Assembly (NCBI RefSeq): GCF_028890115.1 | Contig: NZ_JARCJD010000014.1 | Location: 57,353 to 121,352, forward strand | DNA: 64,000 nucleotides | Reading direction: 5' to 3' | Origin: Phaeobacter sp. QD34_24 | GTDB lineage: Bacteria; Pseudomonadota; Alphaproteobacteria; Rhodobacterales; Rhodobacteraceae | Shown here: positions 29,108-36,676 of the stretch, in pieces | How the letters are laid out: each line of letters begins with the position of its first letter | How positions within the stretch are numbered: the stretch's first letter is position 1 | Program-made: the position numbers and the translations under genes | Notes under the pieces: generated by a model | Seen by the model: only the letters and a program-made list of their open reading frames with translations | What the model was told of the DNA's origin: nothing | Databases searched by the model: none

Positions 29108-29744
29108 AGAGCTGCTTCGCTTCTTCCAAGGTTTCAAACATGTGCAGTTTCCCGTCCAGCAGCACCGCGGCGGAGCGGGCGAACTTTTCCAGCGTCTTGG
29201 GCTGGTGGGAAACAATCACGATGGTGGTGGTCTGCAGCCGTTCCTGCAGGATCGAACCGGCCTTGCGGTTGAATTCCACATCGGTGGTGCTGGGCATGCC
29301 CTCGTCGATCAGGTAGATATCGAAGTCCAGCGCCAGCATCAAAGAAAAGCTGAACCGCGCCCGCATCCCCGAGGAATAGGTGCCCAGCGGCTGATCGAAA
29401 TACTCCTTCAACCCGCAGAGCCACCGGCAGTAGGCCTCCACGTAATCGGGATCCAAGCCATAAAGCTTGGCGATATAGCGGCTGTTTTCCATCCCCGAAA
29501 GGCGGCTGATGACCCCGCCCATGAAGCCCAGCGGAAAGGAGATCTTGCAACCGCGCCGGATCTCACCCTCATCCGGTTTTTCCAGGCCTGCCATCATGTT
29601 GATCAGGGTGGTCTTGCCGGTGCCATTGGGGGCCAGGATACCCATGGATTTGCCAAGCTCCACCCGGAAGGAGACCCGGTCGAGGATCACCTTGCGCTGT
29701 TTGCCCGTCCAGAAGGACTTGCTGACATTTTCAAACTCAAGCAT
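29085..29744 (-). CDS. ABC transporter ATP-binding protein for surface polysaccharide (KpsT/CtrD-like)
   Basis: A 219-residue ATPase. The Walker A loop reads APNGTGKT at residues 38-45, with Ala in place of the usual first Gly; the signature motif 'YSSGMRAR' and Walker B 'DIYLIDEG' follow, and the switch His is in 'VIVSHQ'. These fit the KpsT/CtrD/BexA group. It would power export of a Kdo-linked polysaccharide together with the KpsE-like protein. The permease (KpsM) gene is not next to it. I chose ATG 29744 as the first codon giving the usual 'MLEFENVSKSF' start. It overlaps the kpsE-like gene. Confidence 0.9.
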   Translation of the reverse strand: MLEFENVSKSFWTGKQRKVILDRVSFRVELGKSMGILAPNGTGKTTLINMMAGLEKPDEGEIRRGCKISFPLGFMGGVISRLSGMENSRYIAKLYGLDPDYVEAYCRWLCGLKEYFDQPLGTYSSGMRARFSFSLMLALDFDIYLIDEGMPSTTDVEFNRKAGSILQERLQTTTIVIVSHQPKTLEKFARSAAVLLDGKLHMFETLEEAKQLYDYETQG

Positions 29745-29949
29745 GCGCGTTCCGGTCTTGCCTGTCTGGTCCGTTCTCCGGGCTCTTTCCATCCTTGGGC
29801 GTCGGACGGGGCCGACTGCGGTGATTTGCCCGGCGCCACAGGCGTCGAGCGGGGTATGCGTGGACCAGGGTGTCTTGCGTCCAACAGATTTGATCCTGCC
29901 GGGAATACCTGATCTATATTAACGACCTACGCGTCGATTTGGGCTTTGT

Positions 29950-29968
29950 TATGTCAAATTGTGACATA
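29950..29968. promoter_or_regulatory. Perfect inverted repeat, candidate operator
   Basis: TATGTCA-AATTG-TGACATA: seven-base arms separated by five bases. It lies about 205 bases before the polysaccharide ATPase start and about 130 bases before the glycosylase start. The regulator is unknown. Confidence 0.4.
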
Positions 29969-30080
29969 TTTCAGCAGTGAAGCGTTAACCTTCCTCGAGA
30001 AACCCTTCTGACGATGGGTCGTGAAGCAGGACGGTGCGGCAGCCAGCAGGGGGCGGATTTTTGCAAACTATACCCATATT

Positions 30081-30097
30081 GTTTCCAAATAGGAAAC
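30081..30097. promoter_or_regulatory. Inverted repeat just before the glycosylase start
   Basis: GTTTCC-AAATA-GGAAAC ends five bases before ATG 30102 and includes the likely ribosome-binding site (AGGAA). It could act as an operator or as an RNA hairpin that hides the site. Confidence 0.35.
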
Positions 30098-30101
30098 GGT
30101 G

Positions 30102-30704
30102 ATGGTTGCTGTCGGACCAGCGAAAAAGACCCTGGAGGCCGAGATTGCCGCCTGTAGCTTGTGTGCGGAGCGGTTTGCGGGCACGGCCACGCAGCATGCG
30201 CCGCGTCCGGTGGTCTGGTTTCGACCCTCGGCCAGGATCCTGATCGCCGGGCAGGCGCCGGGGTTAAGGGTGCATGAAAGCGGCCGCCCCTTTACCGATC
30301 CGTCGGGAGATCGCTTGCGGCAGTGGCTGGGGATGAGCGCGGCGCAGTTCTACGATCTGGAGCGGGTCGCCATCGTGCCCATGGCCTTTTGTTTTCCGGG
30401 ATATAGCGCGCAGAAAGCCGATCTGCCGCCGCCGCCCCTCTGTGCCGACACCTGGCGCGCCAGGGTGCTGGAGGCTTTGCCAAAGGTGGAGCTCACGGTG
30501 CTGGTTGGCGGCTATGCGCAGGCCTATCATTTCGAGGACAAGATGAACGTGTCCGACCGGGTCGCGGCCTGGCGCGCATATGCGCCGCAGATCTTTCCCT
30601 TGCCTCATCCCTCCTGGCGCAATACCGCATGGCTGAAACGCCACCCGTGGTTTGAGGCCGAATTGCTGCCGGTCTTGCGGACCCGGATCAAGGAGCTTTT
30701 GTGA
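30102..30704 (+). CDS. Uracil-DNA glycosylase family protein with four cysteines
   Basis: A 200-residue member of the uracil-DNA glycosylase superfamily, which removes damaged bases from DNA. Motif 1 reads 'GQAPGLRVHESGRPF' (residues 50-64) and the C-terminal loop 'LPHPSWRNTAW' matches the His-containing motif 2. Cys18-x2-Cys21 near the N-terminus and Cys97-x16-Cys114 in the middle have the spacing of the 4Fe-4S ligands of family 4/5 enzymes. A GTG at 30099 is an alternative start; ATG has better spacing to AGGAA. The stop overlaps the SseB-like start (TGATG), so they form an operon. Exact base specificity is unknown. Confidence 0.82.
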   Translation: MVAVGPAKKTLEAEIAACSLCAERFAGTATQHAPRPVVWFRPSARILIAGQAPGLRVHESGRPFTDPSGDRLRQWLGMSAAQFYDLERVAIVPMAFCFPGYSAQKADLPPPPLCADTWRARVLEALPKVELTVLVGGYAQAYHFEDKMNVSDRVAAWRAYAPQIFPLPHPSWRNTAWLKRHPWFEAELLPVLRTRIKELL

Positions 30705-31495
30705 TGACGACGCCCACCCCTTTGGATCAGGCCCACGCGCAGATGGAGGCAGACCCGGCATCGGATGCCGCGCGCCTGCGCTTTTACGAACGGCTGTCGG
30801 ATTGCGAGCTGTTCCTGATGCTGGAAAAGGAGGTCGAGGGGGACAAGCTGGAGCCTGCCCTGTTCGACACGCCCGAGGGGCGGTTCGTGCTGGTTTTCGA
30901 CCGCGAAGAACGGCTGGCGGATTTTGCGGGGCGCGCCGTGCCTTACGCGGCGCTGTCGGGGCGGGGCATTGTGGGGATGCTGGCAGGGCAGGGGATCGGG
31001 CTGGGGGTCAACCTGGAGGTTGCGCCCTCTGCCATGCTGATCCCGGACGAGGCCATCACCTGGCTGGCGGGTACCTTGGAGCACGCTCCGGATCAGGTCG
31101 AGGCGGCGGTGGAGGTTTTTGAGCCGCCAGTCGGGCTGCCGGAGGTGTTGCTGAGCGCCCTGGATGGCAAGCTGGCAACGGCTGCGGGGCTGGCCGGATC
31201 GGCCTATCTTGTCTCGGTGCGCTACAAGGGCGGCGGGCAGGGGCATCTCTTGGGCTTCGTCGATGCCAAGGACGCGGCGCGCGGCGCCCTGGCCAAGGCG
31301 GTGAGCGAGGCGCTGACCTTTTCGGGGATCGAGGCCGGTGCGCTGGATGTGGGATTCTTTGCTGGGTCAGACACGGTGGCGGCCAGCCTGGCAAAGGTGG
31401 GCTTGCGGTTCGATCTGCCCGAGCCGGAGGCGCCGCAGGTCTACACGCCAATCGCGCCCGGCAGCGACCCCGAGAAGCCGCCCCGCCTGAAATAG
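30704..31495 (+). CDS. SseB family protein
   Basis: A 263-residue protein. The N-terminal half matches the SseB N-terminal domain: 'FYERLSDCELFLML', 'LFDTPEGRFVLVFDREERLADF' broken by short loops, and 'INP'-like 'LGVNLEVAPSAMLIP'. The C-terminal half resembles the SseB C-terminal domain. The family is cytoplasmic and of uncertain function; the name comes from an enhancer of serine sensitivity in E. coli. AGGAG lies about eight bases upstream. It is translationally coupled to the glycosylase gene. Confidence 0.82.
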   Translation: MTTPTPLDQAHAQMEADPASDAARLRFYERLSDCELFLMLEKEVEGDKLEPALFDTPEGRFVLVFDREERLADFAGRAVPYAALSGRGIVGMLAGQGIGLGVNLEVAPSAMLIPDEAITWLAGTLEHAPDQVEAAVEVFEPPVGLPEVLLSALDGKLATAAGLAGSAYLVSVRYKGGGQGHLLGFVDAKDAARGALAKAVSEALTFSGIEAGALDVGFFAGSDTVAASLAKVGLRFDLPEPEAPQVYTPIAPGSDPEKPPRLK

Positions 31496-31530
31496 GGCCG
31501 CCCCCCCCTGAGAGAGAAACCAGAAACAGA

Positions 31531-31614
31531 GGCGGGCAGCTCCCGCCCGTCAAGCAGCACCCGAATGGGTGCCCCTTTCCCGTTGGGCCTAGCGCCGCGC
31601 CTTGGCGCGGCGCT
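31531..31614. repeat. Dispersed palindromic intergenic repeat, copy 3
   Basis: Has GGCGGG-CAGCT-CCCGCC (31531-31547), the shared block GCTCCCGCCCGTC (31539-31551), a TTGGGCC block (31583-31589) and a hairpin AGCGCCGCGC/GCGCGGCGCT (31591-31600 and 31605-31614). The order repeats that of copy 1 at 15158-15240. Confidence 0.6.
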
Positions 31615-31734
31615 GTTGCTCTCCGGCGCGGCCCGGGTCCGACATCGGGCCGGGAAAATGTGAAGTCTAAAGGAAATATCAATTCTGTGCGGTCATGGTC
31701 GGGGCTGACCACTTGATCGAACCAGAAGGTTTTC

Positions 31735-32520
31735 ATGATCCACTCTGCCCGCGCCCTGGCTTTTGCCCTGTTGTCGCTTGCCCTTACTGCCACGCAGATT
31801 TCCGCGGCGGACAGGTTCTCGATTGTCAGCCAGCAGTTCTTTCAGACAGGCGCTTCGGTTGCGCGACCGATGCTGACGGTTCCGGTCAAGGCCGAGGTCC
31901 AGCCCGGACCGGGGGCCGAGGCCCGTGCCAAGCCGGATCTGGAGGCGGAGATGGAAGCGGTCCAGGCCAACCTTGCCAGCGTGTTCATAGGGCGCAGCGG
32001 CAACAGCCTGTTTCGCACCCTGCCGCGGGCCGTTGTCGGCGGCAATGCGGTGCAAAGGCTGATGACGCTGATTGCCGGCGCCGAGGCGGGCAAGGCGCAA
32101 TATGATGCCGTGCAGTATGCGGCAACCATCAAGCCGCCGAAACGCCCCACACAGATGACCATCGGCGAGATCTACAAGTGGATCGACGAAACGCCCGGGC
32201 AGCAGCATGCCATCGGACGCTATCAGTTCATTCCGGCCACCCTGCGGCGGTTGGTCAAACATGTGGGGGCCAGCCGATCGGATCGGTTCTCACCACTTCT
32301 GCAAGACCGCCTGGCGCATCAGCTCCTGGAGGAAGCGGGCCTGAGCGAAACCCTGGCGGGGGAGATGAACCGCCATGCCTTCATGCACAATCTGTCAAAG
32401 ATCTGGGCGGGGCTGCCGACGTCGAGCGGGAAGTCCTATTATCACGGGCTGGCGGGCAACAAGGCGGTGCTGAGCTGGGCCAAGTTCGACGAGGAAATGG
32501 CGCGGCTGTTTCCGGGCTGA
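31735..32520 (+). CDS. Secreted lysozyme-like protein
   Basis: A 261-residue protein with a signal peptide (about residues 1-24, cut near 'ISAAD'). The C-terminal 165 residues look like a lysozyme/GH104-type fold: 'LIAGAEAGKAQYDAVQ' contains the likely catalytic Glu, followed by 'TIGEIYKWIDETPGQQHAIG', 'RYQFIPATL' and 'LLQDRLAHQLLEEAG'. This pattern (G-E..., then 'GRYQF', then 'P..QD') is that of phage-type muramidases. It would cut peptidoglycan in the periplasm. The N-terminal 90 residues are a variable linker. It appears monocistronic, with AGAAGG just before the ATG. Confidence 0.65.
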   Translation: MIHSARALAFALLSLALTATQISAADRFSIVSQQFFQTGASVARPMLTVPVKAEVQPGPGAEARAKPDLEAEMEAVQANLASVFIGRSGNSLFRTLPRAVVGGNAVQRLMTLIAGAEAGKAQYDAVQYAATIKPPKRPTQMTIGEIYKWIDETPGQQHAIGRYQFIPATLRRLVKHVGASRSDRFSPLLQDRLAHQLLEEAGLSETLAGEMNRHAFMHNLSKIWAGLPTSSGKSYYHGLAGNKAVLSWAKFDEEMARLFPG

Positions 32521-32534
32521 GACCCGCGCGGAAC

Positions 32535-33479
32535 TCATCCGCTGTACTGGTCGGCTGGCACCGGCGCATAGAGGCGCCGCATGATCACGGCCGTCAGATA
32601 CATCGGCACCTGGTAACACCCCAGAAAGATCAGCAGTTGATCGGTGGTGCTTGCGGGCAGGGCGATCAGGAACAGGGCAAAGTTGCGATTGCCCGCAACA
32701 ATCGCATAGGGCACCGCAACCTGCATGTGGCCCTGCCACCGCAGCAGGCGGTAGGTTGCGAGCTGCAAGCCCAAGTTTGCCACCAGCACAAGGGCCATCC
32801 ATTTGGCAACGAGCATCGGCGCGCTCTGCAGCGCAGGACCAAGGGCCGACATCAGCCCGACGACGATCACCGCAAGCGCAAGGGTCGTCAGCCCGTCGAG
32901 CGCTTGTACTTGATCCGGGCGCAGATCCGGCAGGGTCGCGCGCCGCAGGACCCAAGCCGCCGCCACCGTCACCCCGATGGCGCCGGTCAGGCGCAGGGCG
33001 GCCCAGATCACCTCTTGCAGCCCACCAAGGCTCGGCGCCAGCAGGAACACCGGAATGATGGTCAGCGGCATCAGGGCGGTTCCCAGCACCAGCACGCGAA
33101 AGGCCGGTTCCGGTGCATGTCCCAGCAGAAGGGTGATATTGGGGCTGCCGGTCACCGAAGGCGCGCTCAGCATCAACAGGATGGCAATGGCGGCGGGCGT
33201 CGTCTCTATCCCGATGAGCCAGAACAGCAACAGAGCCGCCAGCGGCAGCGCCAGTTGCAGGACCAAAACGGCGCGCAGGGAGGAGAGCCCGTCGGCAAGC
33301 CCTCCCAAGGCCGCCCGCGCACCGATGCGAAAGGCGGTCAGGAACAGAAGCAGGGCGACCAGCTGCGGGATCCAGGGCCGCAGGAGCCGGGCCAGATCGG
33401 GCAGCAGCAGCCCGGCCAATAGGCCCAGAACCAAGGCGGCCCGGCCATGCCGGGCCACGAAGGCAAGCAATGTCAGCAT
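32535..33479 (-). CDS. BASS-type (bile acid:sodium symporter-like) transporter
   Basis: A 314-residue membrane protein with about ten hydrophobic segments. The conserved crossover motif 'AGNRNFALFLIALP' near residue 263 is typical of bile acid:sodium symporter and related families, as is 'SAPSVTGSPNITLLLGHAPE' near residue 105. Substrate unknown. It converges on the lysozyme-like gene (14-base gap) and follows the TRAP large permease gene by 12 bases on the same strand, so it may share that transcript. Confidence 0.75.
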   Translation of the reverse strand: MLTLLAFVARHGRAALVLGLLAGLLLPDLARLLRPWIPQLVALLLFLTAFRIGARAALGGLADGLSSLRAVLVLQLALPLAALLLFWLIGIETTPAAIAILLMLSAPSVTGSPNITLLLGHAPEPAFRVLVLGTALMPLTIIPVFLLAPSLGGLQEVIWAALRLTGAIGVTVAAAWVLRRATLPDLRPDQVQALDGLTTLALAVIVVGLMSALGPALQSAPMLVAKWMALVLVANLGLQLATYRLLRWQGHMQVAVPYAIVAGNRNFALFLIALPASTTDQLLIFLGCYQVPMYLTAVIMRRLYAPVPADQYSG

Positions 33480-33491
33480 GCCGTCAGACCA

Positions 33492-34805
33492 TCAACCCGA
33501 CGGCGCTGCGCGGATGTTTTCGGGCAGCCAGGTAGCCAGTTCCGGCCAGGCCACGAGGATTACCACCATCACCAGCATCAGCCCGACCATCGGGATGGCG
33601 GTCTTGGCGATGTAGGAGATCTCGTGCCGGGTCATGCCCTGCAGCACGAAGAGGTTGAAGCCGATGGGCGGTGTCACCTGCGCCATTTCGACGACCACCA
33701 CGATGAAGATCCCGAACCAGATCACATCGATCCCGGCCTGGCGGATCATCGGCTCGACAATGGCCATGGTGAGAACGACCGAGGAAATCCCGTCGAGGAA
33801 CATCCCCAGCACCACGTAGAAGAGCGTCAGCGCCACGATCAGCACCAGGGGCGACAGGTTCATCTCGTCGATCCAGCCCGCCAATGCCCGCGGCAGGCCG
33901 GTAAAGCCCATGGCCAGCGACAGGAAGGAGGCGCCCATCAGGATCAGCGCGATCATCGCCGAGGTGCGTGTCGCGCCCATCAAGGAGGCGGTGAAGGTGC
34001 TCCAGTTCAGCGAGCCCTGCGCAAGCGCCAGCGTCATCGAGCCCAGGACCCCCACAGCGGCAGCCTCGGTCGCGGTGGCGTAACCGAGGTACATCGAGCC
34101 GATCACAGTGGCGACCAGCAGCAGGACAGGGATCAGAAAGCGGCTTTCGGCCAGCATCTGCCCGAAGGTCATGCTGGGTTCTTCCTGTGGGCGTTCGCCC
34201 TTGGACAGGAAATGCCAGCCGATGATATAGGCCATGAACAACCCGGCCAGCACCAGGCCCGGCAAGATGCCCGCCATGAACAGCTTGGTGATCGATTCAT
34301 TGATCGACACCCCGTAGACGATCAGCGTCAGCGAAGGCGGGATCATCAGGCCCAGCGTGGCCGCGCCCGCAAGGGTGCCGATGATCATGAACTCAGGGTA
34401 GCCGCGTTTGCGCAGCTCGGGGATCGACATCTTGCCCACGGTGGTCAGCGTTGCAGCGGAAGACCCCGATACGGCGGCAAAGATGGTGCAGCCCGCGATA
34501 TTGGTGTGCAATAGCCCCCCCGGCAGCCAGCGCATCCAGGGTGCAAGGCCGCGGAACATGTCTTCGGACAGGCGCGTTCGATAGAGGATCTCTCCCATCC
34601 AGATGAACAGCGGCAGGGCGGTCAGCGTCCAGCTGGAGGCGCCGGTCCAGATCGTGGTGATCATCGCGTCGCCTGCCGGGCGCGAGGTGAACAGCTCCAT
34701 CCCCACCCAGGCGACCCCCATCAGCGCAAGGCCGATCCAGACCGAACTGCCCAGAAGCGTGAAAAGGACAAAGAGAAAGATGATGGTGGCGTAGATCTCG
34801 CTCAT
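33492..34805 (-). CDS. TRAP transporter large permease subunit (DctM-like)
   Basis: A 437-residue inner-membrane protein with about 12 hydrophobic segments, the channel subunit of a tripartite ATP-independent periplasmic (TRAP) transporter driven by sodium or proton gradients. Family motifs visible are 'FAAVSGSSAATLTTVGKMSIPELRKRGY' as short blocks, 'MIPPSLTLIVYG' and 'VEMAQVTPPIGFNLFVLQG'. The start at 34805 overlaps the DctQ stop by four bases (ATGA). A longer in-frame upstream frame is antisense-like noise. It receives substrate from the DctP-like binding protein encoded upstream. Confidence 0.95.
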   Translation of the reverse strand: MSEIYATIIFLFVLFTLLGSSVWIGLALMGVAWVGMELFTSRPAGDAMITTIWTGASSWTLTALPLFIWMGEILYRTRLSEDMFRGLAPWMRWLPGGLLHTNIAGCTIFAAVSGSSAATLTTVGKMSIPELRKRGYPEFMIIGTLAGAATLGLMIPPSLTLIVYGVSINESITKLFMAGILPGLVLAGLFMAYIIGWHFLSKGERPQEEPSMTFGQMLAESRFLIPVLLLVATVIGSMYLGYATATEAAAVGVLGSMTLALAQGSLNWSTFTASLMGATRTSAMIALILMGASFLSLAMGFTGLPRALAGWIDEMNLSPLVLIVALTLFYVVLGMFLDGISSVVLTMAIVEPMIRQAGIDVIWFGIFIVVVVEMAQVTPPIGFNLFVLQGMTRHEISYIAKTAIPMVGLMLVMVVILVAWPELATWLPENIRAAPSG

Positions 34806-35530
34806 TCGACGGCCTCCGAAATGATGCTGGCACGGCGGGTGATCAACAGGCGGCACAGGTAGTCCCAAAGGGCCAAAGCCAGCAGCACGGTGCCAATCGA
34901 CATCGGCAGCTGCGGCAGCCACATCGGCGTATAGATCCAGTCGGAACCGGTGTTGGCCCAGAGGTCTCCCCATTTCGTGGGGGCGGTTGCGAACATGGCA
35001 AAGAAAGAGAGCAGCCATTCGGGCACGAAATCCTGCCCCTGGGTGCGGTCGTTCAGCATCTTGGAAAAGATGTTGGTCTTGATCGCGTAGCGGGCGAAAT
35101 AGGTCGCTGTAAGAGCGCCGATCCACATGGCAAATGCATCCAGCACCAGGCCGACGCGGGGGCTGATGTTGAGGAAGATCGATACCCGGATATGCGCGCC
35201 CCGTGTCAGCGCATGGGCCAGCGCCAGGAACGACGTGGCCGCCATCGCATAACCCGCATATTCGGTTGAGCCGGGAAAGGTCAGGTTGCTCCAACGGGCG
35301 ATCATCTGCGCCACGATCAGCAAGAGGATCAGCAGCATGAACCCCGCCGCCACGACGCCGGAGCCCAGATAGATCTTGTCACTCACCCGTTGCAGCGGGC
35401 GCAAGATGCGCCCCATGGGGCCGGGGGCCAGCAGGCAGGCCAGCGCCAGAAGGCTCGGAAGAACAAAAAGCCACAGCCACAAAGGCAGGCCCAGAAATGG
35501 TTGCCAGTCGCGCAAGATCGACACCCCCAT
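34802..35530 (-). CDS. TRAP transporter small permease subunit (DctQ-like)
   Basis: A 242-residue membrane protein with four main helices (DctQ core around residues 55-200) plus a hydrophobic N-terminal stretch (residues 17-38) that makes it longer than usual. 'AQMIARWSNLTFPGSTEYAGYAM' as broken motifs and 'ALTRGAHIRVSIFL' are typical. It stabilises the large subunit in the TRAP transporter. An N-terminal extension of this kind occurs in DctQ proteins of the mannitol/chloroaromatic-like subgroup. It lies between the binding-protein gene and dctM. Confidence 0.92.
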   Translation of the reverse strand: MGVSILRDWQPFLGLPLWLWLFVLPSLLALACLLAPGPMGRILRPLQRVSDKIYLGSGVVAAGFMLLILLLIVAQMIARWSNLTFPGSTEYAGYAMAATSFLALAHALTRGAHIRVSIFLNISPRVGLVLDAFAMWIGALTATYFARYAIKTNIFSKMLNDRTQGQDFVPEWLLSFFAMFATAPTKWGDLWANTGSDWIYTPMWLPQLPMSIGTVLLALALWDYLCRLLITRRASIISEAVE

Positions 35531-35593
35531 TGATTGGATGAAGACAGTGATCGGATCAAGAAAGTGATCGGATGAAGAAAGCTGAGGGAATGC

Positions 35594-35626
35594 ACGGCCC
35601 CACCCGCAAGCGGCAGGCGGGGCCGT
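35594..35626 (-). terminator. Hairpin between the TRAP binding-protein and permease genes
   Basis: ACGGCCCCACCCGC and its imperfect complement GCGGCAGGCGGGGCCGT form a strong stem just after the DctP stop on the minus strand. Such hairpins often reduce read-through or protect the binding-protein mRNA so that it is made in excess. No T run is seen. Confidence 0.45.
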
Positions 35627-35644
35627 TCAGATCGCTTCGAGCGA

Positions 35645-36625
35645 TCAGTTGCCGTTATAGGCGTCCAGGATCGCCTTGCCGTCATCGCCGACAGAGGCCA
35701 GCCATTCCTCGGTCATCTTGGCGCCGATCTCTTTCAGCTCGCCCAGGAACTCGGGGCCGGCGTCAGTCACGGCCATGCCGTTGGCCGTCAGCTGTTCAAA
35801 GTACCAGTTGGCCAGTTCCTCGGATTTGGCGGCGCAGGCGGCACCGGTCTCATCGGCGGCCTTCTGGATCGCGGCCTGGGTTTCGCCGCTCAGACCTTCC
35901 CAGATCTGCTTGTTCACCATCACGTAGTTGCGCGGCAGCCAGGCGTTGACCTTGTAGTAGTGGGTCAGGTGTTCCCAGACCTTGCGGTCATAGCCGGTGG
36001 AGCCCGAGGAAATGAAGGATTCCGCAACCCCCGTTGCCAGAGCCTGGCTCAGCTCGGCGGCTTCGATCTGCACCGGAATCATGCCCAGCTCTTCGGCAAA
36101 GGTGGCGGTGGCCGTGTTGTAGGAGCGGAATTTCACCCCCTGGGTATCGGCCGAGGATCCGACCTCTTTCTTGAAGTAGAAGCCCTGACCGGGCCAGGGG
36201 CAGGTGTACAGCGCGACAAGGTTGAGGTCCGCCAGTTGCGCGTTCACCTTGTCCTTGGCAGCATGCCAGAGTTTTTCGTTCTCGGCATAGCTGGTGGCCA
36301 CGAAGGGCAGGTTGTCCCAGCCCAGGAGCGGCGCCTCATTGGCATGGGCAGACATGAAGCGCTCACCAATCGGGGCCTGGCCGGTCTGCACCGCGCGCTT
36401 GATCTCGCCGCCCTTGAAGAGCGAGCCGCCGGGATGGACGGTGATATCGATCTCGCCGCCGGTATAGTCGCGCACCTTGTCGGCAAAGACGACGCCCATC
36501 TCCGAATGGAAGTTGGTCGCCGCATAGGCCATCGGCATGTCCCATTTTTCAGCCGCGACGGCCGCGGCCGAAAGGGCCAGGGCAGATACGGAATAGGCAA
36601 CTGTCTTTGTAAATTTCGCGATCAT
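35645..36625 (-). CDS. TRAP transporter periplasmic substrate-binding protein (DctP-like)
   Basis: A 326-residue secreted protein with a clean signal peptide (residues 1-25, cut after 'AAVAA'). It has the DctP pattern: 'VHPGGSLFKGGEIKRAVQTGQ' as short blocks, 'FRSYNTATATFAEELGMIPV', and 'NAWLPRNYVMVNKQIWEGLS'. It captures an anionic solute in the periplasm and hands it to the DctQM permease. Linkage to a DadA-like oxidase and an Asp/Glu-racemase-like gene suggests an amino acid or related carboxylate. Confidence 0.95.
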   Translation of the reverse strand: MIAKFTKTVAYSVSALALSAAAVAAEKWDMPMAYAATNFHSEMGVVFADKVRDYTGGEIDITVHPGGSLFKGGEIKRAVQTGQAPIGERFMSAHANEAPLLGWDNLPFVATSYAENEKLWHAAKDKVNAQLADLNLVALYTCPWPGQGFYFKKEVGSSADTQGVKFRSYNTATATFAEELGMIPVQIEAAELSQALATGVAESFISSGSTGYDRKVWEHLTHYYKVNAWLPRNYVMVNKQIWEGLSGETQAAIQKAADETGAACAAKSEELANWYFEQLTANGMAVTDAGPEFLGELKEIGAKMTEEWLASVGDDGKAILDAYNGN

Positions 36626-36676
36626 GACTGATCTCCCTGTTTTGGTTGGTTTTTGTTTTCTTATGGTTTTGGCGCC

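Larger units (their letters stand above)
29745..30101. other. Divergent promoter region between the polysaccharide operon and the glycosylase gene
   Basis: This 357-base gap contains two clear inverted repeats (29950-29968 and 30081-30097, listed separately) and an AT-rich stretch near 29915-29990 that could hold promoters in both directions. No gene is seen. Confidence 0.5.

Noticed and set aside
29085..29792. ATPase start at 29792 with 16 extra residues
   Set aside because: The extra residues are basic and not part of the KpsT family start; ATG 29744 gives the normal N-terminus.
33492..35294. 600-residue version of the TRAP large permease starting far upstream
   Set aside because: The added N-terminal part is out of frame with DctQ and reads as low-quality Pro/His-rich sequence; the DctM start at 34805 has the normal ATGA overlap.
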